Shown: positions 9,864 to 19,035, numbered from the stretch's first letter. The stretch is 64,000 bases of DNA from Moritella sp. 24 (GCF_018219155.1 NZ_CP056123.1:1435505-1499504); one strand, 5' to 3'. The notes: generated by a model from the letters alone, not told the origin. Numbers and translations are program-made.

Positions 9864-11009
9864 ATGTCAGCTCCGCGTATTATGTTTTACGTACAGTATC
9901 TATTAGGTATTGGTCACGTTCGTCGCTCTTCTCTTATTGTTCAAGCACTATGTGAACAAGGTGCTCATGTTGATGTCATCTTCGGTGGCATGGCTGTTCC
10001 TAGCATGTCTTTTGGTAACGCGACGATGCACCAACTTACAGCGGTAAAAAGTGCTGATGCAGGATTTAGTGGTTTAGTTAAAGCGGATAATAGCCCTGTT
10101 AGTGATGATGATAAAAAAGAACGAACACAGGCGTTGTTAGGGTTATGTGAAACACTACAGCCCGATCTTATTGTGACTGAGACATACCCTTTTGGTCGCA
10201 GGCAAATGCGTTTTGAGCTATTGCCTTTGCTTGATTGGGTTAAGGCGCAACCTAATTCTCCGGTTCTTGTCTCTTCTATCCGTGATATTTTACAGCGACG
10301 TTCGTCTGTCAGAGAGCAAGAATACGTTCAGCTTGTAAAGACATACTACCAACATGTATTAGTGCATGGTGATAAAGATTTTTATCCATTAGAACGAAGT
10401 TTTCCTGTCGCTGATCTCATCGCAGATAAAATCAGCTATTCAGGTTATGTTTGCCCAACACTTAACGCTGATGACACTGAAAAAACACGAGATACGATCG
10501 TTGTGTCTGTTGGTGGTGGTAGCATAGGCAAGGATATTTTAATCGCGGTCATGGCGCTATATAACAGTGGCTTTGCAGCGGATAAAAAATGGTTGTTGAT
10601 AACGGGCCCAAATATGGACACTGCCGATAAAGCTTATTTTAAAGCGCAAGAGCAGTCTAATTTACAAGTCGTCGATCTTGCTGATGACTTTTTAAAAGCA
10701 CTGAGTCATGCCTACGTGTCAATCTCAAGAGCGGGTTATAACACGGTGATGGATCTGTTATTGACCGCAGTACCTGCTGTTGTCATTCCATTTGAAGGTG
10801 AGGGCGAAACAGAGCAACTAGCGCGTAGTGAAGTATTAGCAGAAAACAAAGTATTACAATTCGTTAAAAATGATGAGTTGAGTATCGACTCGTTAAAGAC
10901 TGCTATTAATAAGGCATTAGCCAATACAGCCGAGACGGTTAATATCGATAATCAGGGCGCGACACAAAGTGCGAAACTACTTATTGAATGGGCAACTGCC
11001 AGAGATTAG
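9864..11009 (+). CDS. Second MurG-like glycosyltransferase family protein
   Basis: 381 aa, ATG preceded by AAGGA. Starts IMFYVQYLLGIGHVRRSSLIVQAL, again the GxGHxxR layout, so it is a divergent paralogue of the gene just upstream. The C-terminal half has VSVGGGSIGKD (about 215) and SRAGYNTVMDLL (about 290), followed by FEGEGETEQLARSE, the typical donor-binding loop. No signal peptide or membrane helix. A 55-bp gap separates it from the previous gene and 88 bp from the next. The pair of related enzymes suggests successive addition of two sugars or formation of a heterodimer; this is inference. Confidence 0.8.
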   Translation: MSAPRIMFYVQYLLGIGHVRRSSLIVQALCEQGAHVDVIFGGMAVPSMSFGNATMHQLTAVKSADAGFSGLVKADNSPVSDDDKKERTQALLGLCETLQPDLIVTETYPFGRRQMRFELLPLLDWVKAQPNSPVLVSSIRDILQRRSSVREQEYVQLVKTYYQHVLVHGDKDFYPLERSFPVADLIADKISYSGYVCPTLNADDTEKTRDTIVVSVGGGSIGKDILIAVMALYNSGFAADKKWLLITGPNMDTADKAYFKAQEQSNLQVVDLADDFLKALSHAYVSISRAGYNTVMDLLLTAVPAVVIPFEGEGETEQLARSEVLAENKVLQFVKNDELSIDSLKTAINKALANTAETVNIDNQGATQSAKLLIEWATARD

Positions 11010-11097
11010 TTAAAGAAGCACTCGATACACCATTGATGATGTATTGCAGTGTGCTGTTTCGTTAACATTTGAATTATAAAGTTTAAGGCAGTTTGCA

Positions 11098-12327
11098 GTG
11101 AAAAAAATAGCATTAGTACTTAAAGGCTATCCACGCCTTTCTGAAACATTTATCGCACAAGAGATCCGAGCGCTAGAATTGCGTGGGTTTGATATTACGT
11201 TAGTTTCATTACGTCATCCGACTGACACCAGTACACACCCAATTCACCAGCAAATTGAAGCTGATGTATTGTATTTACCTGAATATTTACATGTAGAGCC
11301 ATTACGAGTACTTATAGCATTCTATCATGTTGCTAAGCGTTATTCGTTAAGCAAAGTGTTTAAACAGTTTGTACTGGACTTGAAGCGCGATACGAGTCGT
11401 GGACGAGTGCGTCGTTTTGGTCAAGGCTTAGTGCTCGCGGCTGAAATGCCTGATGGTATTGAGCAAATGTATGCACATTTTTTACATACACCCGCTTCGG
11501 TCACCCGTTATGCAGCATTAGTGAATGATTTACCTTGGTCGTGCTCTGCCCATGCAAAAGATATTTGGACAACCGAAAAATGGGACCTCGCTGAAAAATT
11601 AACGGAATTACAATGGTTATCAACTTGTACAGCCGCTAACCATGAATACTTACAATCCCTTGCTAAAGATCCGAGTAAAGTTCACCTTGTGTATCATGGA
11701 CTCGATTTTACCCGTTTTCAGCATGTTGAGCGTATCTCTCGCGCGAGTGTGAATGGCAGTTCTGCAGATAACCCCGTTAAAATAATCAGTGTAGGTAGAG
11801 CGGTGCCTAAAAAAGGTTACGATGATTTATTAAATGCATTAGCAAAATTACCACAAGATTTACATTGGCAGTTGATACACATTGGCGGTGGTGGGATCTT
11901 AAAAGGTTTACAGCAGCAAGCGCAAGATTTAGGGATTGATAAGCACATTGAATGGCAAGGTGCACAACCGCAGTTAAAAGTACTTGAAGCCTATCGTGAA
12001 AGTGATTTATTTGTATTAGCGAGTAAGATTGTTGCTGATGGAGATAGAGACGGTATGCCAAATGTGTTGATGGAAGCACAAAGCCAATCTGTTTGTTGTC
12101 TTGCAACGGATATATCAGGTATTCCAGAGCTGATTGATAGTGGTGAAAATGGTGTATTGGTTAAATCAAATAATGTTGATCAACTTGCGAGCGCATTGGA
12201 AGACTTATTACGAGATGGTGACAAGCGTGAGCGTCTTGGGGTGGAAGGACAAAAGCAACTTCACCGACGTTTTGATGTCAAAATCGGCATCGACCAATTA
12301 GAAAAGTTATTTGATGAACTTGGTTAA
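11098..12327 (+). CDS. GT4-family glycosyltransferase
   Basis: 409 aa from a GTG start with TTTAAGG about 10 nt upstream. Begins KKIALVLKGYPRLSETFIAQEIRALE, the opening typical of WcaL/AmsK-like GT4 enzymes (PxxSETFI). The donor-side domain has VGRAVPKKGYDDLLNAL and DRDGMPNVLMEAQSQS; the GxPNVLMEA segment corresponds to the GT4 nucleotide-sugar motif. No membrane helix. The stop overlaps the start of the next glycosyltransferase by 14 nt, so these two are translationally coupled. The family often acts in exopolysaccharide or lipid-linked oligosaccharide assembly; the product here is unknown. Confidence 0.85.
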   Translation: MKKIALVLKGYPRLSETFIAQEIRALELRGFDITLVSLRHPTDTSTHPIHQQIEADVLYLPEYLHVEPLRVLIAFYHVAKRYSLSKVFKQFVLDLKRDTSRGRVRRFGQGLVLAAEMPDGIEQMYAHFLHTPASVTRYAALVNDLPWSCSAHAKDIWTTEKWDLAEKLTELQWLSTCTAANHEYLQSLAKDPSKVHLVYHGLDFTRFQHVERISRASVNGSSADNPVKIISVGRAVPKKGYDDLLNALAKLPQDLHWQLIHIGGGGILKGLQQQAQDLGIDKHIEWQGAQPQLKVLEAYRESDLFVLASKIVADGDRDGMPNVLMEAQSQSVCCLATDISGIPELIDSGENGVLVKSNNVDQLASALEDLLRDGDKRERLGVEGQKQLHRRFDVKIGIDQLEKLFDELG

Positions 12328-13519
12328 TGTGATACCAAAAACAGCGGTTGCATTTTATGCGCCGCTGAAATCACCATTACACCCGACACCGTCAGGTGAT
12401 CGTAAAATTGCACGATTATTCATTGCAGCGTTGGAGCAGGGCGGTTTCCATGTCGATCTTGCAAGTCAGTTACGTACTTTTGATAAAACAGGTGATAGCC
12501 ATCGACAACAACGTTTAATTGCCCTTGCTGAGAAAGAAGCTGTAAGGGTCATGCGCCGTTGGCAGAAACAAGGTTTTAGGCCACAAGCTTGGTTTTGTTA
12601 TCATTTATATTATAAAGCGCCTGACTTACTCGGACCTATTATTTGTAAAGCGCTTGATATTCCTTATATTGTAGCTGAAGCTTCGTGGGCTGAAAAACGT
12701 GCGAATGGACCTTGGGCTATTTATCATCGGCAAGTAGCTAGTGCGTTAGAGATTGCCTCTAAAGTGATCTCTATCAACCCTAAAGATAAGGTCGCACTCA
12801 CTGATTTTTATGCGGATCAGCCACCGATTAGGTACTCTCGTTTAATCTCACTGAACGCATTCATTGATGATTTACCTACAAATATTAATCATGTTATAGG
12901 CTCTGATAGCATGTTGGCTACAAGTGCTTTTTCACGTGATGATATTGCGCGTAAATATGGATTAAACACTAAACTGCCTTGGTTGATCACGATCGCAATG
13001 ATGCGTGTTGGTGATAAACATCACTCTTATCAGCAATTAAGTCGTGTGGTTGATAAATCAGAACAACCTTATCAGCTATTAATTATTGGTGACGGTGTGA
13101 TGAAAACGGATGTACACACTATATTTTCACCACACAAACAGGTCAAGTTTGCTGGTGCGCTTGATAATCAACAAATACGACAGCTATTACCTCATTTCGA
13201 CCTGCTCGTCTGGCCTGCAATAAATGAAGCGTTAGGCATGATATTTTTAGAAGCACAGCAATCTAACGTAGCTGTTGTTGCTGGTGATGAAGGTGGCGTG
13301 GGGTCGATTGTGAAGCATCAAGTTACAGGGATATTAGTTGATACTTATGACCCTGAAGAAATGTCTGTCACGATAGATGCTTTACTGGCGAATCCTGCAC
13401 AATTAAAACAGATGAAGCAGGCCGCAGCGCATTATGTTATTCAACATCATTCTATTGCAGCAAGTGCGATTCAATTAAATGATGTTATTCAAGATGCGAT
13501 ATCAAATAAGGTGGTGTAG
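12314..13519 (+). CDS. Second GT4-like glycosyltransferase
   Basis: 401 aa from ATG 12314 (an in-frame TTG sits at 12311). It overlaps the previous gene by 14 nt and ends 2 nt before the phosphatase gene, so it is clearly inside an operon. N-terminal domain: VAFYAPLKSPLHPTPSGDRKIARL, as in GT4 enzymes with an early GDR/GGxR contact. C-terminal domain: LLIIGDGVMK (about 257) and WPAINEALGMIFLEAQ (about 305), where NEALGMIFLEA corresponds to the EX7E donor motif. No membrane segment. Donor and acceptor unknown. Confidence 0.82.
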   Translation: MNLVNVIPKTAVAFYAPLKSPLHPTPSGDRKIARLFIAALEQGGFHVDLASQLRTFDKTGDSHRQQRLIALAEKEAVRVMRRWQKQGFRPQAWFCYHLYYKAPDLLGPIICKALDIPYIVAEASWAEKRANGPWAIYHRQVASALEIASKVISINPKDKVALTDFYADQPPIRYSRLISLNAFIDDLPTNINHVIGSDSMLATSAFSRDDIARKYGLNTKLPWLITIAMMRVGDKHHSYQQLSRVVDKSEQPYQLLIIGDGVMKTDVHTIFSPHKQVKFAGALDNQQIRQLLPHFDLLVWPAINEALGMIFLEAQQSNVAVVAGDEGGVGSIVKHQVTGILVDTYDPEEMSVTIDALLANPAQLKQMKQAAAHYVIQHHSIAASAIQLNDVIQDAISNKVV

Positions 13520-13521
13520 AT

Positions 13522-14112
13522 ATGATCCATGTTTATTTTATTCGTCATGGGCAAACACAGTGGAATAGTGAAAAGCGTTTGCAAGGTCGTACTGATATTC
13601 CATTAAATGAGGTCGGTAAACATCAAATCAGCACTTATCAATTATCCAGTAATCTCCAGTCTATAAAATGGTTTCACAGTCCTTTATCAAGAACACGACA
13701 AACGGCTGACTTACTTGATATAGATTCTCATGCCGAAGATAGTTTAATAGAGATGAACTGGGGAGCATGGGAAGGTAAAACACTGGAAGAGTTACGCAAT
13801 CAAGATCCGCTGGATTTTGCAAAACAGGAAGCACGAGGATTAGATTTACAGCCACAAGGAGGAGAGTCTCCACGGTTAGTTGCTGAGAGAGTCAGTGCTT
13901 GGGCCCAATCATTAGATATAAATGGCGTAGAGCAGCATATAGGCTGTGTAAGCCATAAAGGTATTATTCGTGCTATCTATGCGCTTGCTACAAATTGGAA
14001 CATGCTAGGTAAACCACGAGATAAGTTAGATTTTCACTGTGCTCAGTACTTTTGCTTCGAGGACGGACGTTGGTCTATTGGTGAGCTTAATATTCGGTTA
14101 CAAAACCCTTAA
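13522..14112 (+). CDS. Histidine phosphatase superfamily protein (PGM/GpmB/CobC-like)
   Basis: 196 aa, ATG with a good AAGGTGG site about 8 nt upstream. The phosphohistidine motif FIRHGQTQWN contains His9; a second catalytic His lies in CVSHKGIIRAI (about residue 148); the acid/base Glu is probably in IEMNWGAWEGKTLEEL. Small monomers of this branch are mostly phosphatases acting on phosphorylated sugars or metabolites rather than glycerate mutases. Being last in a glycosyltransferase operon suggests that it removes phosphate from an intermediate of the glycan or glycoside made here. That role is inferred from position only. Confidence 0.85.
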   Translation: MIHVYFIRHGQTQWNSEKRLQGRTDIPLNEVGKHQISTYQLSSNLQSIKWFHSPLSRTRQTADLLDIDSHAEDSLIEMNWGAWEGKTLEELRNQDPLDFAKQEARGLDLQPQGGESPRLVAERVSAWAQSLDINGVEQHIGCVSHKGIIRAIYALATNWNMLGKPRDKLDFHCAQYFCFEDGRWSIGELNIRLQNP

Positions 14113-14125
14113 AGAACGATGATTA

Positions 14126-14155
14126 AGGACTTACATCTATTTCGACGTAAGCCCT
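14126..14155 (-). terminator. Hairpin between convergent units, best read as terminator of the leftward fadL-family gene
   Basis: On the minus strand AGGGCTTAC can pair with GTAAGTCCT (one G-U pair) across a 12-nt loop, 25 bp beyond the gene at 14180. No clean T tract follows on either strand, so it may be weak or only stabilise the 3' end. Confidence 0.4.
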
Positions 14156-14179
14156 AGCTGAAGGTATTAACCCCGTTTA

Positions 14180-15586
14180 TTAGAAAACTAAATTAACCTG
14201 TGCTGAACCAACTATAGCTTCGGCTTTATTCGTAAACGCATACGTTAAGCCTGTATTGCTATCTGTTTCAGTGAATGATGTTTCTTCACCGATAATGTAA
14301 GCCGCAGCAAGATCAACAGACAGTGACTTAGTTACTTTGAATGTTAGACCTGCTGTATACCATTGACGTTCTGAATCTGGAATACTGATAGTGGTATCTC
14401 CAGCCGTCTCATCTAGCGCATAACCGGCACGTACAATAACTTTGTCGCCTAAGTAGTATGATAGGCCCGCTGAATAACGGATATTGTCTTCGTAGTTATA
14501 CGTTTTTTCAAAGAGTTCTATACTATTATCAGTAGCCGATACGCCTTTAAGACCGCTGAAGCTGCTCCATTCTGTCCAAACAACCCCGTATTGTAGTGCG
14601 ATATCACCAAAGCGGTGAAAGCCACCTAACTCAGCCATTGCTGGTAGTGATAGATCTAATTGGCCTGTTAAATTGTCACCTACGTAGTTTGAGTATTCAC
14701 CCTCAAATGTCAGCTCTACTTCAGAGCGGTAGCTCACACCAATTTTATGATTATCATTTAGATCAAGTAAAACACCTGCGTTCCAACCAAAACCAATATC
14801 ATCGCCTTCCATGATGAATGCCTGAGTGCCAGCGCCCATACCAGATAAAGCATCATCTACCGTTGGGTTTGAAACATAGGTATTCGCTGTTGCGGCAGGG
14901 GCCGGAGATGTAGCGGCTGCCGTTAATACGGTGTTAAGCGCAGTCGCTGCAGCGCCATCACCTAGATTACGCTCTAGTTCGGCAGATCCGTAAACAATTT
15001 GAGCACCAACACCTAAGCGTAGTTTCGATCCGACTTTGAATGCTAAGCTTGGGTTTAAATTAAATGTTGTTAGTTGTGTTGAACCACCGAGTAAACCAGC
15101 CGCATAATCGTCAGGAAATTCGGTGTTAGTACCATAGTTAGTATATCCGGCTAAACCAATTGCCACTTTACTACCAACGGGGATCACGGCATAAACAGAT
15201 GGGATAGCGGAAGCATTTACTGAATTTTCAACATCATAATCTGATTTAGTTGGTACTGCGTAATCATTATCAACGAGTTGATTTAAAGCATTGTAGCCTG
15301 GAGCTAGTGGGGCGTTATCTCCAGTTGTTTCAACTGTTGGCTCAACATACGCACCACCAAATGAAAAGGCAAACTTATCAAATGAAGCTGCTGCAGCTGG
15401 GTTTGTCGCGATTACTGCAGCGTTATCCGTATTCGCTGCAAAGCCTGCGTTAGCATTACCTAGGGCTGATGCTGATTGTACATTTACTTGGAATCCAGCG
15501 GCAGATGCTTGCGCGCTGGCCATGATTGTTGCTGCTATAACAGCTTTAGATATCACACTTTTTTTGAATAAACTCGCTTTTTTCAT
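14180..15586 (-). CDS. FadL/OMPP1-family outer-membrane transporter (1 of 3)
   Basis: 468 aa. Signal peptide with cleavage near ASA-AGFQ (about residue 30), then the FadL hatch: SASALGNANAGFAANTDNAAVIATNPAAAASF, containing the conserved NPA motif. The remainder is beta-strand-rich, and the chain ends in QVNLVF with a C-terminal aromatic. The family moves hydrophobic compounds (long-chain fatty acids, aromatics) across the outer membrane by lateral diffusion. An Ala/Pro/Thr-rich insert (about residues 215-245) is unusual and probably a surface loop. AGGGATTAG forms the ribosome binding site. It has two paralogues directly upstream on the same strand but is 341 bp from the nearest, so it is likely a separate unit. 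Confidence 0.9.
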   Translation of the reverse strand: MKKASLFKKSVISKAVIAATIMASAQASAAGFQVNVQSASALGNANAGFAANTDNAAVIATNPAAAASFDKFAFSFGGAYVEPTVETTGDNAPLAPGYNALNQLVDNDYAVPTKSDYDVENSVNASAIPSVYAVIPVGSKVAIGLAGYTNYGTNTEFPDDYAAGLLGGSTQLTTFNLNPSLAFKVGSKLRLGVGAQIVYGSAELERNLGDGAAATALNTVLTAAATSPAPAATANTYVSNPTVDDALSGMGAGTQAFIMEGDDIGFGWNAGVLLDLNDNHKIGVSYRSEVELTFEGEYSNYVGDNLTGQLDLSLPAMAELGGFHRFGDIALQYGVVWTEWSSFSGLKGVSATDNSIELFEKTYNYEDNIRYSAGLSYYLGDKVIVRAGYALDETAGDTTISIPDSERQWYTAGLTFKVTKSLSVDLAAAYIIGEETSFTETDSNTGLTYAFTNKAEAIVGSAQVNLVF

Positions 15587-15927
15587 GACTAATCCCTGTC
15601 TTATATAAAGAATTTAAAGTTAATACGTCCATGTCCTGTCCAGATGTACTCTAAGCGTGCTTATACACGTTTGTTATCTGAGTAGGCGTTATTATAGGGA
15701 TTTAGTGGTAGGTTAATGTGAGACAGAAGAGAAAGTAATATAAGCTTGTTACAGATATTTGAATAGGTGTTTTAAGTGAGTACTTACTATGCTTTGTGTG
15801 TGCGGTAAATAAGATGCTTATTTAGTATTAATATAATCTAATATGTTTTAGTGATAATAGTTGTAACTGTATTTTAAACTAAAATAAATTAGAGCTCATG
15901 CACTAACTTGTTTTGTTTAATCGTCAA
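15587..15927. other. Intergenic region between two fadL-family genes
   Basis: 341 bp of AT-rich DNA that should hold the promoter of the gene at 14180 and the 3' end of the gene at 15928. I found no good terminator hairpin, no FadR-like palindrome and no open frame worth calling. Confidence 0.4.
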
Positions 15928-17220
15928 TTAATCTATTAATAGATAATTTAGCTGTAATCCAAGCATAGTGCTATTGCCCTCGGTACTTACATCAAAGGAG
16001 TCAAGGCCAATAGTATCTTTGATCCGTGAACTTTCATATTTGGCATAAGTAAGGCCTATATCGAAACTTAATGAGCGACTGGCATAATAAGAGAGGCCAA
16101 AGCTGAAACTTGTTTTCTTATCAAAAGGCATTGAAAAACTCGCACTTTCTGTACTTGTTTCGGTTGAGGCGCCACTACGTAACCAGATAACATCGTTTAG
16201 TTTATAGTTCACCGCAAATGCCAATTTCATACTATCTTCAGCATCAATTGATTCTGATAAGCATTGCCCTTGTGGTAAATTGAAACTTGAATTTGCAGGG
16301 CAGTTCGGGTCTGATACGGAAATAGAGTCTAGATTTTCCCAGCCGTACCAAGCGAATGAGTATTGAATCGATAGTCGCTGATCAAGCTGATGAACCCCTG
16401 ATAACGTTAATTCACTCGGTACTGCCATGCTAAGAGTTGCTGTATCTTGAAAAATTAAATCGTTATTTCCTGCAAGTGTTGTGAATGTACCTTCTGTTTC
16501 TATATCGCTAGCAGAGCGATAAGCCAGCCCAAATTGATGGTACTTATTTATCTTATAGATCATACCTAGATCAAATCTGAAGCCGAGACCTGTGCCATTA
16601 AAATCTTGATAAATTTGACTAGGATTAGTCGGATTTTGTGCACCATAATTTGTCGTTAGTTGGTAATTGCTGTAAATAGCACTTACTCCAGCCCCGATAT
16701 AAATATCCTCTGTTAATTTAAATGCAATGTTTGGATTCATCTCATAGGTAAATAAAGAGCGTCGTCCTGCAAGCATGCCAGCGGGGTATTCAGTATTATA
16801 ATCGTTACGCACGTTGTAGTTCGAAAATGTAGCAAAGCCAAAAGACCATTTATCATTAATTGGGAATGCAAAATAAGCAGAAGGGACGATGTAATTTTCG
16901 GCAATATTTGAACTGTCGAGTGCTTCTGCTGCTCCATTGGAATAATGTTCACCATTAACATTTTTTTCTGGTTTAACGAAGATACCTGCGATTGTAATAC
17001 TGGGGTAAGAAAATGCAGCGATGATCGCGGGGTTCACAGCGATATTAGCGAGGTTACTGGTGTCTGCTGCAGCTCCTGCGCCTGCGTTACTGAGTTCTAT
17101 CGCTGACGTTGTTGAAGACTGGTATGATGCGGCTTGTACCGAAGGACTATAATATGAAATGAAACTTAGCAAGGCGCCTAGATAGGTGATAGTAGAATGA
17201 TGACTACAACTATGTTTCAT
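15928..17220 (-). CDS. FadL/OMPP1-family outer-membrane transporter (2 of 3), divergent
   Basis: 430 aa. The N-terminus is Sec-type but rich in His/Ser (KHSCSHHSTITYLGALLSFISYY), with cleavage near VQA (about 30). The hatch region has AIELSNAGAGAAADTSNLANIAVNPAIIAAF, with NPA retained. It is clearly more distant from the other two copies than they are from each other. The C-terminus LQLNYLLID does not end in Phe/Tyr, unlike the neighbours and most barrel proteins. A Cys pair (CPANSSFNLPQGQC) could form a loop disulphide. The ribosome binding site AAGGGA is partly sequestered in a hairpin (17228-17253). Confidence 0.85.
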   Translation of the reverse strand: MKHSCSHHSTITYLGALLSFISYYSPSVQAASYQSSTTSAIELSNAGAGAAADTSNLANIAVNPAIIAAFSYPSITIAGIFVKPEKNVNGEHYSNGAAEALDSSNIAENYIVPSAYFAFPINDKWSFGFATFSNYNVRNDYNTEYPAGMLAGRRSLFTYEMNPNIAFKLTEDIYIGAGVSAIYSNYQLTTNYGAQNPTNPSQIYQDFNGTGLGFRFDLGMIYKINKYHQFGLAYRSASDIETEGTFTTLAGNNDLIFQDTATLSMAVPSELTLSGVHQLDQRLSIQYSFAWYGWENLDSISVSDPNCPANSSFNLPQGQCLSESIDAEDSMKLAFAVNYKLNDVIWLRSGASTETSTESASFSMPFDKKTSFSFGLSYYASRSLSFDIGLTYAKYESSRIKDTIGLDSFDVSTEGNSTMLGLQLNYLLID

Positions 17221-17227
17221 ATTTGTC

Positions 17228-17253
17228 CCTTAAAATAATGTTTTATTTTAAGG
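17228..17253 (-). promoter_or_regulatory. AU-rich hairpin covering the ribosome binding site of the second fadL-family gene
   Basis: On the minus strand CCTTAAAATAA pairs perfectly with TTATTTTAAGG across an AACA loop. Nine of the eleven pairs are A-U, and the 3' arm ends in the AAGG of the AAGGGA ribosome binding site, which lies 6 nt before the ATG at 17220. This is the geometry of a temperature- or ligand-opened translational switch. Confidence 0.5.
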
Positions 17254-17261
17254 TTAGACGA

Positions 17262-17297
17262 AAATAAAAATAGCGCCATAAGACGCTATTTTTATTA
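17262..17297 (-). terminator. Rho-independent terminator of the third fadL-family gene
   Basis: The perfect inverted repeat AAAAATAGCG (17266-17275) / CGCTATTTTT (17284-17293) has an 8-nt loop. On the minus strand it is followed by TTTTTATTTTCG, 50 bp after the stop of the gene at 17347. Confidence 0.85.
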
Positions 17298-17346
17298 CTG
17301 TATTTTATTATTTATAGAACTTAACTCTACACTTTAGCTAAGCAGC

Positions 17347-18666
17347 TTAGAAGCGGTAGTTTGCTTGAGCTGAAGCAATGATTGCATCGCCTGAAGATTT
17401 AAAGCCGTATTCAACACCTGGTGTTGTAACTTCAGTAAACTCAACAGTCTCAACATCGATATAAGCAACACCTACATCAACGCTTAAGCTGTTACTTACA
17501 TTGTACGTTGCACCTGCTGTATACCATAGACGGTCTGATTCAGGGATGCTTAGAGTCGTTTCACCTGCAGACTCATCTAGAGCGAAACCAGCACGTAATA
17601 CAACTTTATTTATTGTGTATTCTGCACCAACTGAGTAACGCATATTGTCATCAAAGCTTTCTTCTTTTAAGAAGCATTCGCCAGCTTGGCAAGATGAGCT
17701 TGTAGCTCTAAGTTCTTCAAACTTACTCCATTGAGTCCAAAGAGCACTATATGAGATAGCAAATGATTCTGTTAATGCGTGATAACCAGAGAATTCAGCC
17801 GTTGCTGGTAATGGTAGATCAAGTGAAGCACTTACTGTCTTACCACCACTTGTAGCCCCTGTGAAGTCGCCTTCAAAGCTGAGGTCTACTTGTGAACGAT
17901 AAGCGATACCGATACGACTACTGTCATTAAATTCATATAATGCACCAGTATTCCAACCTAAACCCCATGAATCACCTTCTAAAAGGAAAAGAGATTTACT
18001 TGGGTCATTTGCTGCTCTTGCTTTACCTATTGCTGTTAATTGATTATCGCCAGATTTTAAAGATTCTTTATAAGCAGATGCAGCTGCTAAATCACCGTAG
18101 TTTCTTTCAACAGTAGCAGTACCATAAACAAGGCTAGCACCAAAGCCTAAACTAAGCTTATCTGTTGCTTTAAAAGAAAGGCTTGGGTTTATATTTAAAG
18201 TTAATAAGTCTGTAGTCCCACCTGCAGCACCCGCAGCGTAATCATCTGAAAATTCAGTTGTTACACCATAGCTTGAAAATATTCCAAGACCTACAACGAA
18301 TTTGTCGTTAATCGGTTGGATAAAATATGTAGCAGGGACAAAAGCACTATGTACTATATCATCTGCATCCAGTTCACTTACATCACGACCTAAAACTGCA
18401 CCTATACTCGCATCTTTCGTGCCCGTAATATCAACATTAGGTTCAACGTAAGAGCCAGCAAAAGATAATTCAGCTTGTTTGAAGCGTGACATTGCGGCAG
18501 GGTTACGCGCAAGAACAGATGCATTGTCAGCAACGGCAGCTTCACCAGCAAAAGCTCGTCCAAGACCAGATGCTGAATGTTCGCTTACTTGGAAACCTGC
18601 AGCAGAAGATTGTGCAGTTACAAGTAGTAGGGCTGTAGCAAGCGTTGTTTTTTGAAATTTAGACAT
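17347..18666 (-). CDS. fadL: FadL/OMPP1-family long-chain fatty acid transporter (3 of 3)
   Basis: 439 aa from ATG 18666 (an in-frame GTG lies 9 nt upstream, but the ATG gives the compact signal peptide SKFQKTTLATALLLVTAQSSA). The hatch is complete: GFQVSEHSASGLGRAFAGEAAVADNASVLARNPAAMSRF, the closest of the three to classic FadL (NPA, SGLGRAFAG). It ends in QANYRF with the C-terminal Phe. One predicted loop holds a Cys pair (CQAGEC). Role: outer-membrane uptake of long-chain fatty acids feeding FadD and FadIJ. A FadR-like operator (18754-18770) and two CRP-like sites lie upstream, matching the regulation known for E. coli fadL. Confidence 0.92.
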   Translation of the reverse strand: MSKFQKTTLATALLLVTAQSSAAGFQVSEHSASGLGRAFAGEAAVADNASVLARNPAAMSRFKQAELSFAGSYVEPNVDITGTKDASIGAVLGRDVSELDADDIVHSAFVPATYFIQPINDKFVVGLGIFSSYGVTTEFSDDYAAGAAGGTTDLLTLNINPSLSFKATDKLSLGFGASLVYGTATVERNYGDLAAASAYKESLKSGDNQLTAIGKARAANDPSKSLFLLEGDSWGLGWNTGALYEFNDSSRIGIAYRSQVDLSFEGDFTGATSGGKTVSASLDLPLPATAEFSGYHALTESFAISYSALWTQWSKFEELRATSSSCQAGECFLKEESFDDNMRYSVGAEYTINKVVLRAGFALDESAGETTLSIPESDRLWYTAGATYNVSNSLSVDVGVAYIDVETVEFTEVTTPGVEYGFKSSGDAIIASAQANYRF

Positions 18667-18753
18667 AGTTAGCACTCATTTTTATAATTTTTTTATAAGT
18701 AGTTGCCACTGGTGCAGTGCGTTGAAGTGATAAACAAAGTTCCTTTTGTTGAG

Positions 18754-18770
18754 CACTCATCTGACCAGTA
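18754..18770 (-). promoter_or_regulatory. Candidate FadR operator upstream of fadL
   Basis: CACTCATCTGACCAGTA matches the FadR palindrome AACTGGTCNGACCAGTT at 12 of 16 defined positions, with one half-site (TGACCAGT) intact. Its placement before a fadL gene supports it. Confidence 0.5.
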
Positions 18771-19019
18771 GTAGATAGTATTAGTAAATAGTAACTGCTT
18801 GTTCATGCTTTGTAATTAATAATAATCACAAGGTGTAATGTTTGATTATTAAGGCTTGACGTTTAATAGAAAAAATAGTTAAAGAATGATTTTATGTAAG
18901 ACTTTGATAATGCTGGGTATATTTGAGCGTACACGTGTTGTTATTAAATTGTTATCGGTATCCAAATTAATTAGAGTAGTTATTCTGATGTTGATCGTGT
19001 CAAAGTTAATGTTTAAATT

Positions 19020-19035
19020 TGTGATCCACATCAAA
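19020..19035. promoter_or_regulatory. Candidate CRP-cAMP site
   Basis: TGTGATCCACATCAAA matches TGTGA-N6-TCACA at nine of ten core positions. It lies in the region upstream of fadL, about 350 bp from the start codon. Confidence 0.35.

Noticed and set aside
8630-13519. Reading the first two glycosyltransferases as MurG itself
   Set aside because: They share the GT-B layout but lack the MurG context (mur/fts genes) and the full MurG donor motif.
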